The notes under the pieces are model-generated. The model did no database searches. It was not told the DNA's origin and was given only the letters and a program-made list of their open reading frames with translations. A DNA stretch of 64,000 bases, taken from positions 186,001 through 250,000 of the forward strand of contig MPNN01000004.1 in NCBI GenBank assembly GCA_002239045.1. The letters run 5' to 3'. The stretch is from SAR202 cluster bacterium bin127 (GTDB taxonomy: Bacteria; Chloroflexota; Dehalococcoidia; Lucifugimonadales; Lucifugimonadaceae). The position numbers and the translations under genes were made by a program. Position 1 is the first letter of the stretch. Each line of letters opens with the position of its first letter. Positions 1 through 9,256 of this stretch are shown here, piece by piece.

Positions 1-1700
1 TCGGAGAAGCAATTCAACAACGCGCCCATGAAGCCTTGGAACTGTAGCGCTTCCTCGGGACTGGCGTCTGGTCGACCGCCGAGGTATATCTGGGCGAAGT
101 CGGTCGCCTCGAACAGATCTGCAATGCACTGTTCGCTCTCGTTCAAGACACCTGAACTGCCGACTTGGTCGGCGAGAGAACATGCCATCATTCCGGCGAA
201 ATACTCACCTGCTACGGCGATGGTTTCAGGGGCCGCGTCTGGACGTTCTCCAGCGATCACGGCCTTGACGTCGGATTCGGCGATTAGATCTTTGATGCAG
301 GTTACGCCAGCATCGGACAGTTGATCGCCGAGTGCGCCCAAAGTGGTCGATTCGAACATCGCCCTCACTGTATCGGCTTCGAGACAACCGAAGAGCGAGT
401 CTTCCCATTCACTCGGTTCGCCTGCCGCGGCGACGCGCTGTCCGAGGACGAACGCCATTTGCTCTTCGCCAAGTTCGTTTCGGATACATTGTTGCTCCGT
501 TTCGTTGAACTTGTCGAAGACCGTCCGCCAAAGCGTTGCCCCGGTGATCTGGAATTGAGGTCCAGTTGCAGCTTCGGACATCGGTAGCTCCGGTGTCGCC
601 GTTGGCGATACCGCGGTCGGTGCGGACGATGATTCAACGCCTTCTGCGTCGAAAATCGAAACCAGAACCGGCTCCAACTCGTCTTGAGGCACGAAGTTTT
701 CGAATCGGCCGATGACTTTCCCATCGCCGCCCATTACGAATGTCCATTCTTGCGAGACGAGTCCCCATTCGGACAGGAGCGGTGTCGGCATGGCACGAGA
801 GAGATCGCCCTGGATCTCCTGCGGGTTGGTGAAGAGATCGATATGGACGTAGTTGGCTTGCCCGGGGTACGATCGGCTCAGGTTGCTCAACACTTCAACT
901 TGTGGTCCGCATACTGCGTTTGTGCAGAATGCCGGGCTGGCGAACACGATGACCGTCGGCTTGCCATTTTGGAGTGCGTCCGCCACGGAGATCTGGTAGA
1001 GACTTTCATCGCGACTCGATCCGGTGGTCAATTCGGAGACGTGATACACGTCGTCGAGGGTTCGCGAAACGCTCAGTGGCGGGACTTCGCCGACGTCCAC
1101 CGACATGGTTCGTTCGTGGACCTCGGTGATGATTTCAACGGTTGCGACGCTGCCGTCCGGACGGGGTACGCTGGCCTCGACTCCCCAAGTCCCGATTTCG
1201 TCGAAGGTCAACTCAGTCACGTGGATACCTCGCGTGCCGTATGGGAACGGGAAGTAACGAGCGCGGGAGGTTTCGATTGGGCCTTCGCGGTTGTCCAGTG
1301 AATCTTCACCGTCGGGATAGCGGTAGGACGAGACCTGCACTACCGGGAAAGCGACGATGCCAGATTTGTCGGTCAGCACCATCGCGAATCGGCGCGTTCC
1401 GGGGCCCAAGTCGGGCGTTGCCAAGATTGCGTCGACCTCTTCATCGTCGGTACGGACAATCCACTCTTGCTCCGGTTCCTGCAACCCGCCGGTCGGTTCG
1501 GCCTGGGTGACCGGGGTTGATGACGGAACGCTTGCGACGGTCGGTGGCGCTGTGGGTACGGCGGTCGGCTCGGTGGTGACAGTTGGGTCGGCGCTCGAAC
1601 ACGCAGAAACGAGCGCAATCAATGCGAGCGCGAAGGCCGGCCACAGTAATTTGTGGCCGACCAGGTACCGGTTTGATTGGACGATGGAGGACCGATGCAT
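1..1700 (-). CDS. Secreted lipoprotein with thioredoxin-like domain and cysteine-paired repeats (partial)
   Basis: This frame is absent from the ORF track because its stop lies beyond the left edge, but I translated it from the ATG at 1700 to base 2 without a stop. The N-terminus has a hydrophobic stretch ending in LIALVSAC, a lipobox, followed by a Thr/Pro-rich linker, so the protein is probably an exported lipoprotein. Around residues 235-340 lies a thioredoxin-like fold with FASPAFCTNAVCG, where two cysteines are four residues apart (C259 and C264) instead of the usual CxxC. The C-terminal part holds three similar units with cysteines at about 405/439, 468/507 and 525/564. Its ATG overlaps the TGA of the upstream thioredoxin gene by one base, so translation is coupled. 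A redox or copper-handling role is an inference; the C-terminal repeats are not recognised. Confidence 0.85.
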   Translation of the reverse strand, partial: MHRSSIVQSNRYLVGHKLLWPAFALALIALVSACSSADPTVTTEPTAVPTAPPTVASVPSSTPVTQAEPTGGLQEPEQEWIVRTDDEEVDAILATPDLGPGTRRFAMVLTDKSGIVAFPVVQVSSYRYPDGEDSLDNREGPIETSRARYFPFPYGTRGIHVTELTFDEIGTWGVEASVPRPDGSVATVEIITEVHERTMSVDVGEVPPLSVSRTLDDVYHVSELTTGSSRDESLYQISVADALQNGKPTVIVFASPAFCTNAVCGPQVEVLSNLSRSYPGQANYVHIDLFTNPQEIQGDLSRAMPTPLLSEWGLVSQEWTFVMGGDGKVIGRFENFVPQDELEPVLVSIFDAEGVESSSAPTAVSPTATPELPMSEAATGPQFQITGATLWRTVFDKFNETEQQCIRNELGEEQMAFVLGQRVAAAGEPSEWEDSLFGCLEADTVRAMFESTTLGALGDQLSDAGVTCIKDLIAESDVKAVIAGERPDAAPETIAVAGEYFAGMMACSLADQVGSSGVLNESEQCIADLFEATDFAQIYLGGRPDASPEEALQFQGFMGALLNCFS

Positions 1701-2965
1701 CAGAATCCGCCCTCATAGATGCCGAAGGTGAAGGCAAAGATGGCGAAGTTCGATGAATCGCTGCTCAGCTTCAGGATGTGGGAGCCGTACTCCGGTGTCT
1801 CCACGATCTTGTACATTCGCCCTCCCGACACATCGAAGTAAGACCGTCCCTCTTCATCGAACTGGATGTCGACGCCAGCTTGAACCTCGGAGAGCGGTTG
1901 ATCATCGATCTCAACGTAGACCTTGAAATCACCGGGTTCGGGCGGGTCGATAACAACGTTTGCGCTACGCCCTTCGAATCGGAATGCAAGGTAGTCACTT
2001 AGGTCGTCGGTTTCGCGGGCGTGGACGATCGCCTCGCGTTCGTTACGCCACAGGCCACTCACGACCCATTTCTGCGACGGGTAGTTGCTGTTCTCGGCGT
2101 ACCGGTCCACGTATTCGATCTCGACATCGGGTTTGACGTAGTATTCGTCTTGGGCGGCGTACAGGCCGTAGACGCTGTAGTTTCGTTCGTAACCGCCGTA
2201 GAGCTCGCGGGTCACCGTTCGTGCGGTTGAGTCTCGTTGAGTGTTCTCGACGTCGCCGATCGGGATCGCGCTCACATCGTAACCGGCGGCCTCCAAGACC
2301 TTGCGAATCTCAAGTTCGGTTTCTCGGTAGGCGCCCTCGCCGAAATGCTCGTAGTGGATCTCGCCGTCGATGCCGACGAGGTATTTGGCAGGCCAATAGC
2401 GATTGTTAAATGACCGCCACGTCTTCATATCGTTGTCGAGAGCGACGGGCCACTCGATACCTTCTTCGTCGACCGATCGCTGCACGTTCTCAAGCTCTTT
2501 TTCGAAGTCGAATTCTGGAGCGTGCACGCCCAAGATAACGAGACCGTTGTCCGAGTATTTCTCCTGCCATTCGCGCAGGAACGGCAAGGTCCGGAGGCAG
2601 TTGACGCACGTGTAGGTCCAGAAATCGACCAATACAACTTTGCCCTGCCCGGTCAACTCGGCGATCGTCGTTGGTTCGCTGTTGATCCATGCATCGATGC
2701 CGCGGACGTCTTTGTCGAATAGCGGAGGGGGTTCCGTTCTGGCAACGGGCGCCGCGGTGGGCTCTTCTGTCGGTTCCGGTGGCGTTTCGGTGGGCGGAAC
2801 CGGGGTCGGTTCGACTACCGGCACACTTGTTGGCGTATCGGCGATCTCCGGTTCATCGCTGCCGCATGCGCCCCAAACCAACACCGTGGCGAGGGATAGG
2901 ACGACAATTCCAATCAAGATGGGACGAAACTCCAGTCCCAAGATCCTCTTCCCCATAAAACTCAT
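1700..2965 (-). CDS. DipZ/TlpA-like thioredoxin-fold lipoprotein
   Basis: The protein has a hydrophobic N-terminus ending in VLVWGACGS, a likely lipoprotein signal with an atypical tryptophan at -3, then a Pro/Thr-rich linker. The thioredoxin domain carries the redox motif in WTYTCVNCLR and the family-typical GVHAPEFDFE and NRYWPAKYLV segments, as in the extracytoplasmic thioredoxin part of DipZ proteins. The last 150 residues form a beta-rich domain matching the DipZ C-terminal module, ending in HILKLSSDS...FAFTFG. No CcdA-like membrane domain is present. I chose the ATG at 2965 because it gives a normal short basic n-region; the track start is 2995. It is the first gene of a coupled pair with the lipoprotein downstream. 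A thiol oxidoreductase role outside the membrane is likely. Confidence 0.85.
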   Translation of the reverse strand: MSFMGKRILGLEFRPILIGIVVLSLATVLVWGACGSDEPEIADTPTSVPVVEPTPVPPTETPPEPTEEPTAAPVARTEPPPLFDKDVRGIDAWINSEPTTIAELTGQGKVVLVDFWTYTCVNCLRTLPFLREWQEKYSDNGLVILGVHAPEFDFEKELENVQRSVDEEGIEWPVALDNDMKTWRSFNNRYWPAKYLVGIDGEIHYEHFGEGAYRETELEIRKVLEAAGYDVSAIPIGDVENTQRDSTARTVTRELYGGYERNYSVYGLYAAQDEYYVKPDVEIEYVDRYAENSNYPSQKWVVSGLWRNEREAIVHARETDDLSDYLAFRFEGRSANVVIDPPEPGDFKVYVEIDDQPLSEVQAGVDIQFDEEGRSYFDVSGGRMYKIVETPEYGSHILKLSSDSSNFAIFAFTFGIYEGGF

Positions 2966-3096
2966 CTTTTCAATCCACCCTTTCGTGCTCCGCATCTTTC
3001 ACCAGAGCTTCAGTCCAGTCCGCGCGCTTATAGCCGGACCATCGTTGTTGACATATAGCAATACGACGCAGCCAGTCTCTCGGTGCTATTTCGGAG

Positions 3097-3963
3097 CTAA
3101 GTCTCGTCCTCAATCGGTACGTTGTCGTTATTGCCCCACTCCCGCCACGAAGCATCGTAGTTGCGAACGTTTGCCGCACCCACAAGCTTCAGCACCCAAT
3201 ACGCCTGCGCGGCTCTGATCCCGCCCTGGCAATAGGTGATGACGTTGTTTTCGGTCGATACGCCGCGATCGGTCAACAGAGCGCGGATTTCATCCGCAGT
3301 CTTCAGAGTTGGAACGTCCCCGCCGGTGTGGAAATTGACCCACTCAAGGTGCACTGCCCCGGGCATATGCCCGCCGCGCTTGCCGCCGCGCTTGTTCGTG
3401 CCTTCCCACTCAGCGTCGGTCCTGACGTCGAGCAAAGTCGAGTTTTCGGCTCCAATGGCATCGAGAACATCGTCGATCCCGGCATACATTGAGGGATCCG
3501 GTTCACGCGCCGTGAAACTCGCGGATACGTTCGCATCCGCGGCGACTCCGTCGACGCTCGTTGCTCGTCCTTCGGATTCCCATTTCTGAAATCCACCGTC
3601 GAGCATCTTGACGTTGGTGTGTCGGTAGTAATGCAGCGCCCACATCAGGCGCAGCGCGTAAAGCCCGCCGGTCCGGTCGTAGGCAACCACGAGCGAATCG
3701 TCGCCGATGCCGAGTGATTCCATCGTTTTTGCGAACTGCTCGGGTCCTTGGATGTGCGTGCGATCATCGAGAGAGGTCTTGTAGTAGTTGTCGGGGGGAT
3801 TGGACGCACCCGATATGTGCCCCGCAGCGAATTCGATGGGATCGTCGGTGTCGACCACAACGACGTTCGAATCGTTGATGTGTTCGGCAAGCCAATCGGT
3901 GGTTACCAATATGCTCGCGTCTACATATCCGCGTTTATGGGGGGGAAGAATCTCGTCAGCCAT
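3097..3963 (-). CDS. Thiosulfate/3-mercaptopyruvate sulfurtransferase (two rhodanese domains)
   Basis: About 288 residues arranged as two rhodanese domains, the standard size for this enzyme class. The N-terminal domain has an aspartate where the catalytic cysteine would be (AYDRTGG), so it is the inactive structural half. The C-terminal domain has the active loop VITYCQGGIRAAQ, with Cys as persulfide acceptor and Arg closing the six-residue loop. The loop CQGGIR differs from both textbook types (CRKGVT and CGSGVT), so donor preference cannot be read from sequence. Start chosen at the ATG at 3963, two codons inside the track ORF, with a purine-rich GGCGGAA upstream. It diverges from hemA across about 130 bases. 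Confidence 0.92.
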   Translation of the reverse strand: MADEILPPHKRGYVDASILVTTDWLAEHINDSNVVVVDTDDPIEFAAGHISGASNPPDNYYKTSLDDRTHIQGPEQFAKTMESLGIGDDSLVVAYDRTGGLYALRLMWALHYYRHTNVKMLDGGFQKWESEGRATSVDGVAADANVSASFTAREPDPSMYAGIDDVLDAIGAENSTLLDVRTDAEWEGTNKRGGKRGGHMPGAVHLEWVNFHTGGDVPTLKTADEIRALLTDRGVSTENNVITYCQGGIRAAQAYWVLKLVGAANVRNYDASWREWGNNDNVPIEDET

Positions 3964-4099
3964 GATCAATTTCCGCCAGTGATTAACGTTCGCTTTGATT
4001 GTACCGCCAAGGTTGCGCAGCTTGTGCCATTGGCGTGGATGTGTCGGCTAATGGATAATGAAAAGTTAGTCGTATTGATCGATCTGAGATTCACCCGCG

Positions 4100-5326
4100 T
4101 TGAACTTCGTACTTACAGGCGTTAGCCATAAAAACGCGCCGTTGCGCATCCTGGAACGGGTTGCGATTTCCGAAGACGAACTGCCGTCACGCATAGAAGA
4201 ACTCTCCTCTCGGTTGAATCGAGAGGATTCGGCGACGATTCTCTCGACCTGCAATCGGACCGAGATATACGCGGTCACCAACAACGCGGGTTCCACGATC
4301 GAGGAGATGGTCACTTACCTCTCCCTGCTCGGTTCGCGCAACCGATCAGCCACATCCTCCCCAGACAATTCGGATGTGTCACCGTTTGTATACGCCAAAA
4401 CCGGTTACAACGCCGTTCATCATTTGTTTCGCGTCGTCACTGGTCTCGATTCTCTGGTGCAAGGGGACCACCAAGTCGCCGGACAAGTGTCGCGTTCCTT
4501 TCAAGCATTGTCCGGGGTGAGCAAACCCGCCGATCCCGCTCTGTCGAGAATGTTTCACGTTGGGTTCCGGACCGGGCGCCAAGCCCGCAAGGAATCGGGT
4601 ATCGGTTGGTCTCAAGTCTCGGTACCGTCGTTTGGCGTCAAGCTTCTCGAAAGCGAGATCGGCGATCTGGCAGGCAAATCGGCGCTGTTGGTAGGTGCTG
4701 GCGAGACCGGCCGCATCACCGCTATGTCGTTGACGCGGGCGGGCATCACAAATATGCGCATCGCAAGCCGTTCGCGCGCTCGTTCGGAAGGTCTGGCCCA
4801 TGACATGGGCGCGGTCTCTGTCGAACTCGAGAATGTGCCTCAAGAGATTTCAGAAGTCGATATCGTCATCACCTGCACCGGAGCCAGCCAGAACGTAATC
4901 CTCAAATCCGACGTAGAGGACGGCATACGCGCCCGTTCGACCAATCTCCACATCTTGGATCTGGGCCTTCCTCGGGACGTTGACCCGGCTGTTGCGGAAC
5001 TGCCCGGAGTTCGGCTCTACACACTCTCGGACTTGGAAAAGCTGCAAACGGAACACCAGAAGTCGATCGCGACCGCGAGTGAAAAAGCGGAAGTCATCGT
5101 TGCCGATGCCGCCGCCGAGTTCATCGACGACATCGAACTCCAACCGCTCCTTCGCAATCTCGGCGAAAGCGCCGAGAGGATTCGCGCCAGCGAGTTGCAG
5201 AGAACGTTGTCCAAGATCGAGTCGGTAGACGATGCCACCCGCGACGCCCTCGATGCGATGACCCGCTCGATGGTCAAACGCATCCTCGCCGATCCGATAG
5301 CGATGATCAAGCGGCGGAAGCGCTGA
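4100..5326 (+). CDS. hemA: Glutamyl-tRNA reductase
   Basis: HemA reduces glutamyl-tRNA to glutamate-1-semialdehyde with NADPH, the first committed step of the C5 route to tetrapyrroles. The start is TTG, giving the family-typical opening VLTGVSHKNAPL. The catalytic cysteine sits in STCNRTEIY, an NADPH-binding Rossmann motif is seen in LLVGAGETG, and the C-terminal helical dimerisation domain is present with the usual length (408 residues). hemL follows on the same strand about 135 bases downstream, so consecutive enzymes of the pathway are encoded together; hemB, hemC and hemD are not in the window. A haem-feedback motif is not evident. Confidence 0.95.
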   Translation: MNFVLTGVSHKNAPLRILERVAISEDELPSRIEELSSRLNREDSATILSTCNRTEIYAVTNNAGSTIEEMVTYLSLLGSRNRSATSSPDNSDVSPFVYAKTGYNAVHHLFRVVTGLDSLVQGDHQVAGQVSRSFQALSGVSKPADPALSRMFHVGFRTGRQARKESGIGWSQVSVPSFGVKLLESEIGDLAGKSALLVGAGETGRITAMSLTRAGITNMRIASRSRARSEGLAHDMGAVSVELENVPQEISEVDIVITCTGASQNVILKSDVEDGIRARSTNLHILDLGLPRDVDPAVAELPGVRLYTLSDLEKLQTEHQKSIATASEKAEVIVADAAAEFIDDIELQPLLRNLGESAERIRASELQRTLSKIESVDDATRDALDAMTRSMVKRILADPIAMIKRRKR

Positions 5327-5460
5327 TTCGCTCTTCACCCCAATCGATTCGAACCCCGTCCCCGGAGTAACTTAGTCCGGACAAAGCCCGGTCGCGGGTA
5401 ACGCGTCAAGAACGTAGCGACGGTTTGCAAATCCCGCATGCGCTACTATGGATTGTTGGC

Positions 5461-6735
5461 ATGCAAACTACCAATTCCCAACGTCTCTACGAAGCCGCCT
5501 CCGAGATAATCCCCGGCGGTGTAAACAGCCCGGCTAGGGCGTGGGGCTCCGTCGGAGGTGATCCGCTATTCTTCACCTCCGGCACTGGCTCCAAAATCAC
5601 CGACGTCGATGGCAATACCTATATCGACTATGTCTGCTCGTGGGGTCCGTTGATACTCGGACATTCCCACCCGGCGGTGGTGGAGGCAGCACAGGCGGCT
5701 ACGCGATCGGGGGCCTCATTTGGCGCGCCGACGGAGTATGAGGTTGAAGCGGCAGGGTTGGTCGTCGGCGCGGTGCCGTCGATCGAGATGGTGCGATTCG
5801 TCAACTCTGGCACCGAAGCTTCGATGTCTGCCATGCGGTTGGCGAGGGCCGCAACCGACCGCGACATGATCCTCAAGTTCGACGGTGGGTACCACGGGCA
5901 CGACGATGCGTTGCTGGTCCGCGCCGGATCCGGCTTGGCTTCCCAAGGAATCGCCGACTCAGCCGGGGTTAATTCGAAACTCGCGGCCGATACCTTGGTC
6001 GCTCCGTACAACGACCTCGCCGCGGTCGAGAAAATCTTCGCCGCTTATCGGGAACGCCTCGCTTGCGTAATCATCGAACCAATCGGCGGCAACATGGGCG
6101 TCGTTCCCGCCGACCGCGACTTTCTACAAGGACTGCGACGGATCACCCGCGATGATGGTTGTCTGTTGATTTTCGATGAAGTGATTTCTGGCTTCCGAGC
6201 CGCGTACGGCGGCGCGCAGGAAGTCTACGGTATCGAACCAGACATCACCTGCCTCGGCAAGACGATTGGTGGTGGTTTTCCGGTGGGGGCGTATGGCGGC
6301 AGCAAGGAGCTGATGTCGCACGTTGCGCCGCTCGGGGCGATGTACCAGGCCGGCACTCTGTCCGGCAATCCCGTCGCAATGGCCGCGGGTGCGGCGACGA
6401 TGCGGGAGTTGGCCAAGCCGGGTGTCTACGAAGAGTTGGCTCGTAAGACCGAACGATTGGCTGATGGTCTGCGCGGTGTCTTCGCAGAGTTGGAGGTGCC
6501 GTTCACTATCAACCAAGTTTGCGGGATGTTGACTGTTTTCTTCGGCGTTGAGGAGGTAACCGACATGGACAGCGCATCCAAGAACGATCGCGAGATGTTC
6601 AGTCGCTTCTTCCACTCGATGTTGGAGAACGGTGTCTATCTGCCGCCGTCACCATTCGAGGCCTGGTTCGTGTCGCTGGCGCACGGCGACGAGGATATTG
6701 ACGCTACGGTCGAAGCGGCACGGCGGAGTTTATAG
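5461..6735 (+). CDS. hemL: Glutamate-1-semialdehyde 2,1-aminomutase
   Basis: HemL converts glutamate-1-semialdehyde to 5-aminolevulinate using pyridoxal phosphate and completes the C5 pathway begun by HemA next door. The PLP lysine lies in CLGKTIGGGFPVGAYGG, the cofactor-binding aspartate in IFDEVISGFR, and the family hallmarks VNSGTEASMSAMRLAR and GTLSGNPVAMAAG are intact. The track ORF starts at a TTG at 5425, but homologues begin near the ATG at 5461 (MQTTNSQRLY...), which I use. TTGCAA at 5425 and TATGGA sixteen bases later could be promoter boxes, which would make the message nearly leaderless; that is speculative. The gene ends eight bases before the convergent M20 peptidase gene. Confidence 0.95.
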   Translation: MQTTNSQRLYEAASEIIPGGVNSPARAWGSVGGDPLFFTSGTGSKITDVDGNTYIDYVCSWGPLILGHSHPAVVEAAQAATRSGASFGAPTEYEVEAAGLVVGAVPSIEMVRFVNSGTEASMSAMRLARAATDRDMILKFDGGYHGHDDALLVRAGSGLASQGIADSAGVNSKLAADTLVAPYNDLAAVEKIFAAYRERLACVIIEPIGGNMGVVPADRDFLQGLRRITRDDGCLLIFDEVISGFRAAYGGAQEVYGIEPDITCLGKTIGGGFPVGAYGGSKELMSHVAPLGAMYQAGTLSGNPVAMAAGAATMRELAKPGVYEELARKTERLADGLRGVFAELEVPFTINQVCGMLTVFFGVEEVTDMDSASKNDREMFSRFFHSMLENGVYLPPSPFEAWFVSLAHGDEDIDATVEAARRSL

Positions 6736-6743
6736 GTTCGCGG

Positions 6744-8093
6744 CTATCCCCGGTACCCGTTGATCGCTTCGTACATCGTCGCGGCGCCGAAGTTTAGCGC
6801 GTCGATGGGAATGCGCTCGTCTGGGCCGTGGAACATCGCCATGAAATCGAGATCGGACGGCAAGCGCATAGGCGTGAAGCCGTAGGTCTCGATGCCGAGT
6901 TCGTGGAACCACTTTGCGTCGGTGCCGCCGGCAACCATGTACGGTATCGCCTTGGAGCCTGGGTCGGCGGATTCCAGCAGGTTGGCGAGGTACGGCAGCA
7001 ACGTCATGTCTACGGTCGGCGGGCCGTCTTCGTAACGCTCGACCTGTATCTCGGCATTCTCTCCGACGATGGACATCACCTGACGCACAATGTCGGACTG
7101 TGTCGATCCCGGCAAAAGCCGGCAATCGAGAAGCATCTGGACTTCAGAGGGCACGGCATTTTCTTGTCGACCACCTTCGATGATGGTCGGGTTGATCGTG
7201 TCTCTGAACATGGGCTCGAGCATCCTCCCGATCTCCTCGCCCATCATGGCGAGGGCCATGCCAGTAGTGTTTGGCCTCATCGCCATCCGCAACGCCAGAC
7301 CGTCAGTCATTGACAACTCTTCGCCCATCGCAACGAGCATGGCGCGGGTGGCTTCGACGATTCGGAACGGCGGGTGACGATTCTCCATGCGACGGAGCGC
7401 GCGCGCGGCGCGGCTCATGGCGGTGTCACGATGGATTTGTGACCCGTGTCCACCTTGACCGAGGAAGGTTACGCGGATACGGCAGATGTGCTTCTCGGCG
7501 ACCATGATCGGGTAGAAGCGATGCCCGCGCACGTGCACCGTGAATCCACCCAGTTCACCAAAGGCGTGTTTCACACCATCGAATAGGTGTGGATGTTCTC
7601 GCACCAGAAATGCGGCGCCCTGTTGTCCGCCCAGCTCCTCGTCGGCTAACGCCGCGAAAATGATGTCGCCCGGCGGCGGGTTCTCTGAATATCGGGCTCG
7701 CAGGAGGGCGTGAAGCATCATCGTCAATCCGCCCTTCATGTCGACCGCGCCCCGGCCCCAGATACAACCCCCAGCGATCTCAGCGGCGAAGGGATCGTGG
7801 CTCCACCGCTGACCGTGCACACCGACGACGTCGATGTGTCCTTGCAGCAGGAGCGGCGGCGCTTCGCCACGACCGGGAACGCGGGCGACTACATTGGCCC
7901 GCTCCGGCAACCCTGGCGGGTGCAGCATCTGATTTTCGATCTGATGCTCGTCGAGGAGCGCCTTTAACCAGAGAGCGCACTCAAGCTCTTGACCGGGAGG
8001 ATTTGAGGTGTTGAACCGGATTAGGCGTTGCGCCAGTTCAACCGCCGTTGGCACCGAGTGCGTATCGTTTTCGGACATCCCTGTTTCGTACAT
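6744..8093 (-). CDS. M20-family metallopeptidase (ArgE/DapE/ACY1-like)
   Basis: A zinc-dependent amidohydrolase of the M20 family with all usual metal-site segments: GHIDVV, WGRGAVDMKGG, the catalytic glutamate in ALADEELGG, and a late histidine in MFHGPDERIP. A dimerisation domain interrupts the catalytic domain at about residues 195-325. The length of about 450 residues fits ArgE/DapE/ACY1-like enzymes. The substrate is not determined; arginine or lysine biosynthesis genes are absent nearby. It lies about 60 bases downstream of the Ldh2-type dehydrogenase on the same strand, suggesting joint use in breakdown of an N-acylated or ureido compound, which is inference. The codon for MSEND at 8078 is an alternative start. 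Confidence 0.9.
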   Translation of the reverse strand: MYETGMSENDTHSVPTAVELAQRLIRFNTSNPPGQELECALWLKALLDEHQIENQMLHPPGLPERANVVARVPGRGEAPPLLLQGHIDVVGVHGQRWSHDPFAAEIAGGCIWGRGAVDMKGGLTMMLHALLRARYSENPPPGDIIFAALADEELGGQQGAAFLVREHPHLFDGVKHAFGELGGFTVHVRGHRFYPIMVAEKHICRIRVTFLGQGGHGSQIHRDTAMSRAARALRRMENRHPPFRIVEATRAMLVAMGEELSMTDGLALRMAMRPNTTGMALAMMGEEIGRMLEPMFRDTINPTIIEGGRQENAVPSEVQMLLDCRLLPGSTQSDIVRQVMSIVGENAEIQVERYEDGPPTVDMTLLPYLANLLESADPGSKAIPYMVAGGTDAKWFHELGIETYGFTPMRLPSDLDFMAMFHGPDERIPIDALNFGAATMYEAINGYRG

Positions 8094-8155
8094 TCAGATT
8101 TAGGACGAAGCTAACTCGGGCCACTCTGTTGTGGAAAGCCCAAATTGGAACCGTC

Positions 8156-9256
8156 CTACGGCAGCTGCAGGTTCAGCTCCAACTCGGCATTGATCGAGTC
8201 GAACCATTCCAGCACCTCTGGGTGATATGGGATGCCGTTCGTGGTGCGGTCGGCGCGTTCTTCGCTCTCGATCTGTCCCGGGTAGATGACGCGGTCGTGT
8301 CCCGGTGCCGGAGGCGTCGCAGCCAATCCGCCTAAGAAAGCGTCCATGTCGTCGAGGAATTTGTCGAGGTCGGTGAAGGCGTCGATGCGGTACGCGGAGA
8401 AGAAGTGTCCACCACTCTCAGTGATGAATCCGGGACCATTCCCGGACAGGGTGCTCGTCATGATGTCGACGATGCATGAAAGCGCGTAGCCTTTGTGCGA
8501 GCCGTTTTCGCGGGTGCCGCCGAATGGCAACATGTACCAGTGCCGTCGCTCGCCTCGGATGTCCTCCTCTGGCACCGGCTCTTCCTCCATGATCGGGGAA
8601 CCGTCCTCGCGTGCCAACCAACCGGGCAGAATCGGTGCGTCCATCCGCTGCAGAAGCCTTATCTTATTGCCGGCGACCTGCGTGGTTGCGGCGTCGAAGA
8701 TGAAATACGGCTCATTGCGCGCCGGCACCGCCCAAGCAAGCGGGTTGGTGCCGAACCGCGGTTCCGCGCCAAAGGTGGGGAGCATCGCGAACCCACCACC
8801 GCCAGTCATACAGACGCCGATCATGTCGTGGTCGATCGCTCTGACGGCGTGATAACCGGCTGCGCCGAGGTGACCGGAGTTCATCAGCGTCGCCGCGGCC
8901 ATCCCATGCTCTTTCGCCTTTTCGACGACGATGTCCATGACTCGAGGCGCTTGGTGCAGGCCGAGGCCGCCATCACCGTCGAACGAGGCGGTGACGCTGC
9001 TCTCCCGCAGGATCCTCATCTCGGGATTGGGGTTGATGTTGCCGGCTTGGTAGCCCTGAACGTACATGCGGAGCATGTTGGATACGCCGTGGGTGTCGAC
9101 ACCGTTCAGGTCCGCGTACATGAGGACATCTGTCGACAGCTCCGCATCCGATGCGGACAATCCCATCTTTAGGAATACCGCATTCGTCGCTTCCCGCATC
9201 CGGTCGGGCATGACCCGGACCGCTTCATCTTCAGGCACATGAAAACGTTCAAGCAT
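8156..9256 (-). CDS. Ldh2-family NAD(P)-dependent malate/L-lactate/ureidoglycolate-type dehydrogenase
   Basis: A 366-residue member of the PF02615 family, which is unrelated to classical lactate dehydrogenases and includes ureidoglycolate dehydrogenase, YlbC, sulfolactate dehydrogenase and piperideine-2-carboxylate reductase. Seen in the sequence are DLNGVDTHGVSN near the N-terminus, with the conserved catalytic histidine, MNSGHLGAAGYH, the nucleotide-binding FGTNPLAWAVPA, and ENGSHKGYALS. The exact 2-hydroxyacid substrate cannot be assigned. It is transcribed ahead of the M20 peptidase gene and has a long (510-base) leader region upstream containing two hairpins. Confidence 0.9.
   Translation of the reverse strand: MLERFHVPEDEAVRVMPDRMREATNAVFLKMGLSASDAELSTDVLMYADLNGVDTHGVSNMLRMYVQGYQAGNINPNPEMRILRESSVTASFDGDGGLGLHQAPRVMDIVVEKAKEHGMAAATLMNSGHLGAAGYHAVRAIDHDMIGVCMTGGGGFAMLPTFGAEPRFGTNPLAWAVPARNEPYFIFDAATTQVAGNKIRLLQRMDAPILPGWLAREDGSPIMEEEPVPEEDIRGERRHWYMLPFGGTRENGSHKGYALSCIVDIMTSTLSGNGPGFITESGGHFFSAYRIDAFTDLDKFLDDMDAFLGGLAATPPAPGHDRVIYPGQIESEERADRTTNGIPYHPEVLEWFDSINAELELNLQLP

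Noticed and set aside
684-1301. 205-residue plus-strand ORF
   Set aside because: It lies opposite the thioredoxin-like lipoprotein frame, which has a signal sequence, motifs and repeats; this ORF has none.
5340-5420. tRNA-like TTCGAA stretch between hemA and hemL
   Set aside because: The bases flanking the TTCGAA loop do not pair into a T-arm on either strand, and no acceptor or anticodon stem can be drawn.
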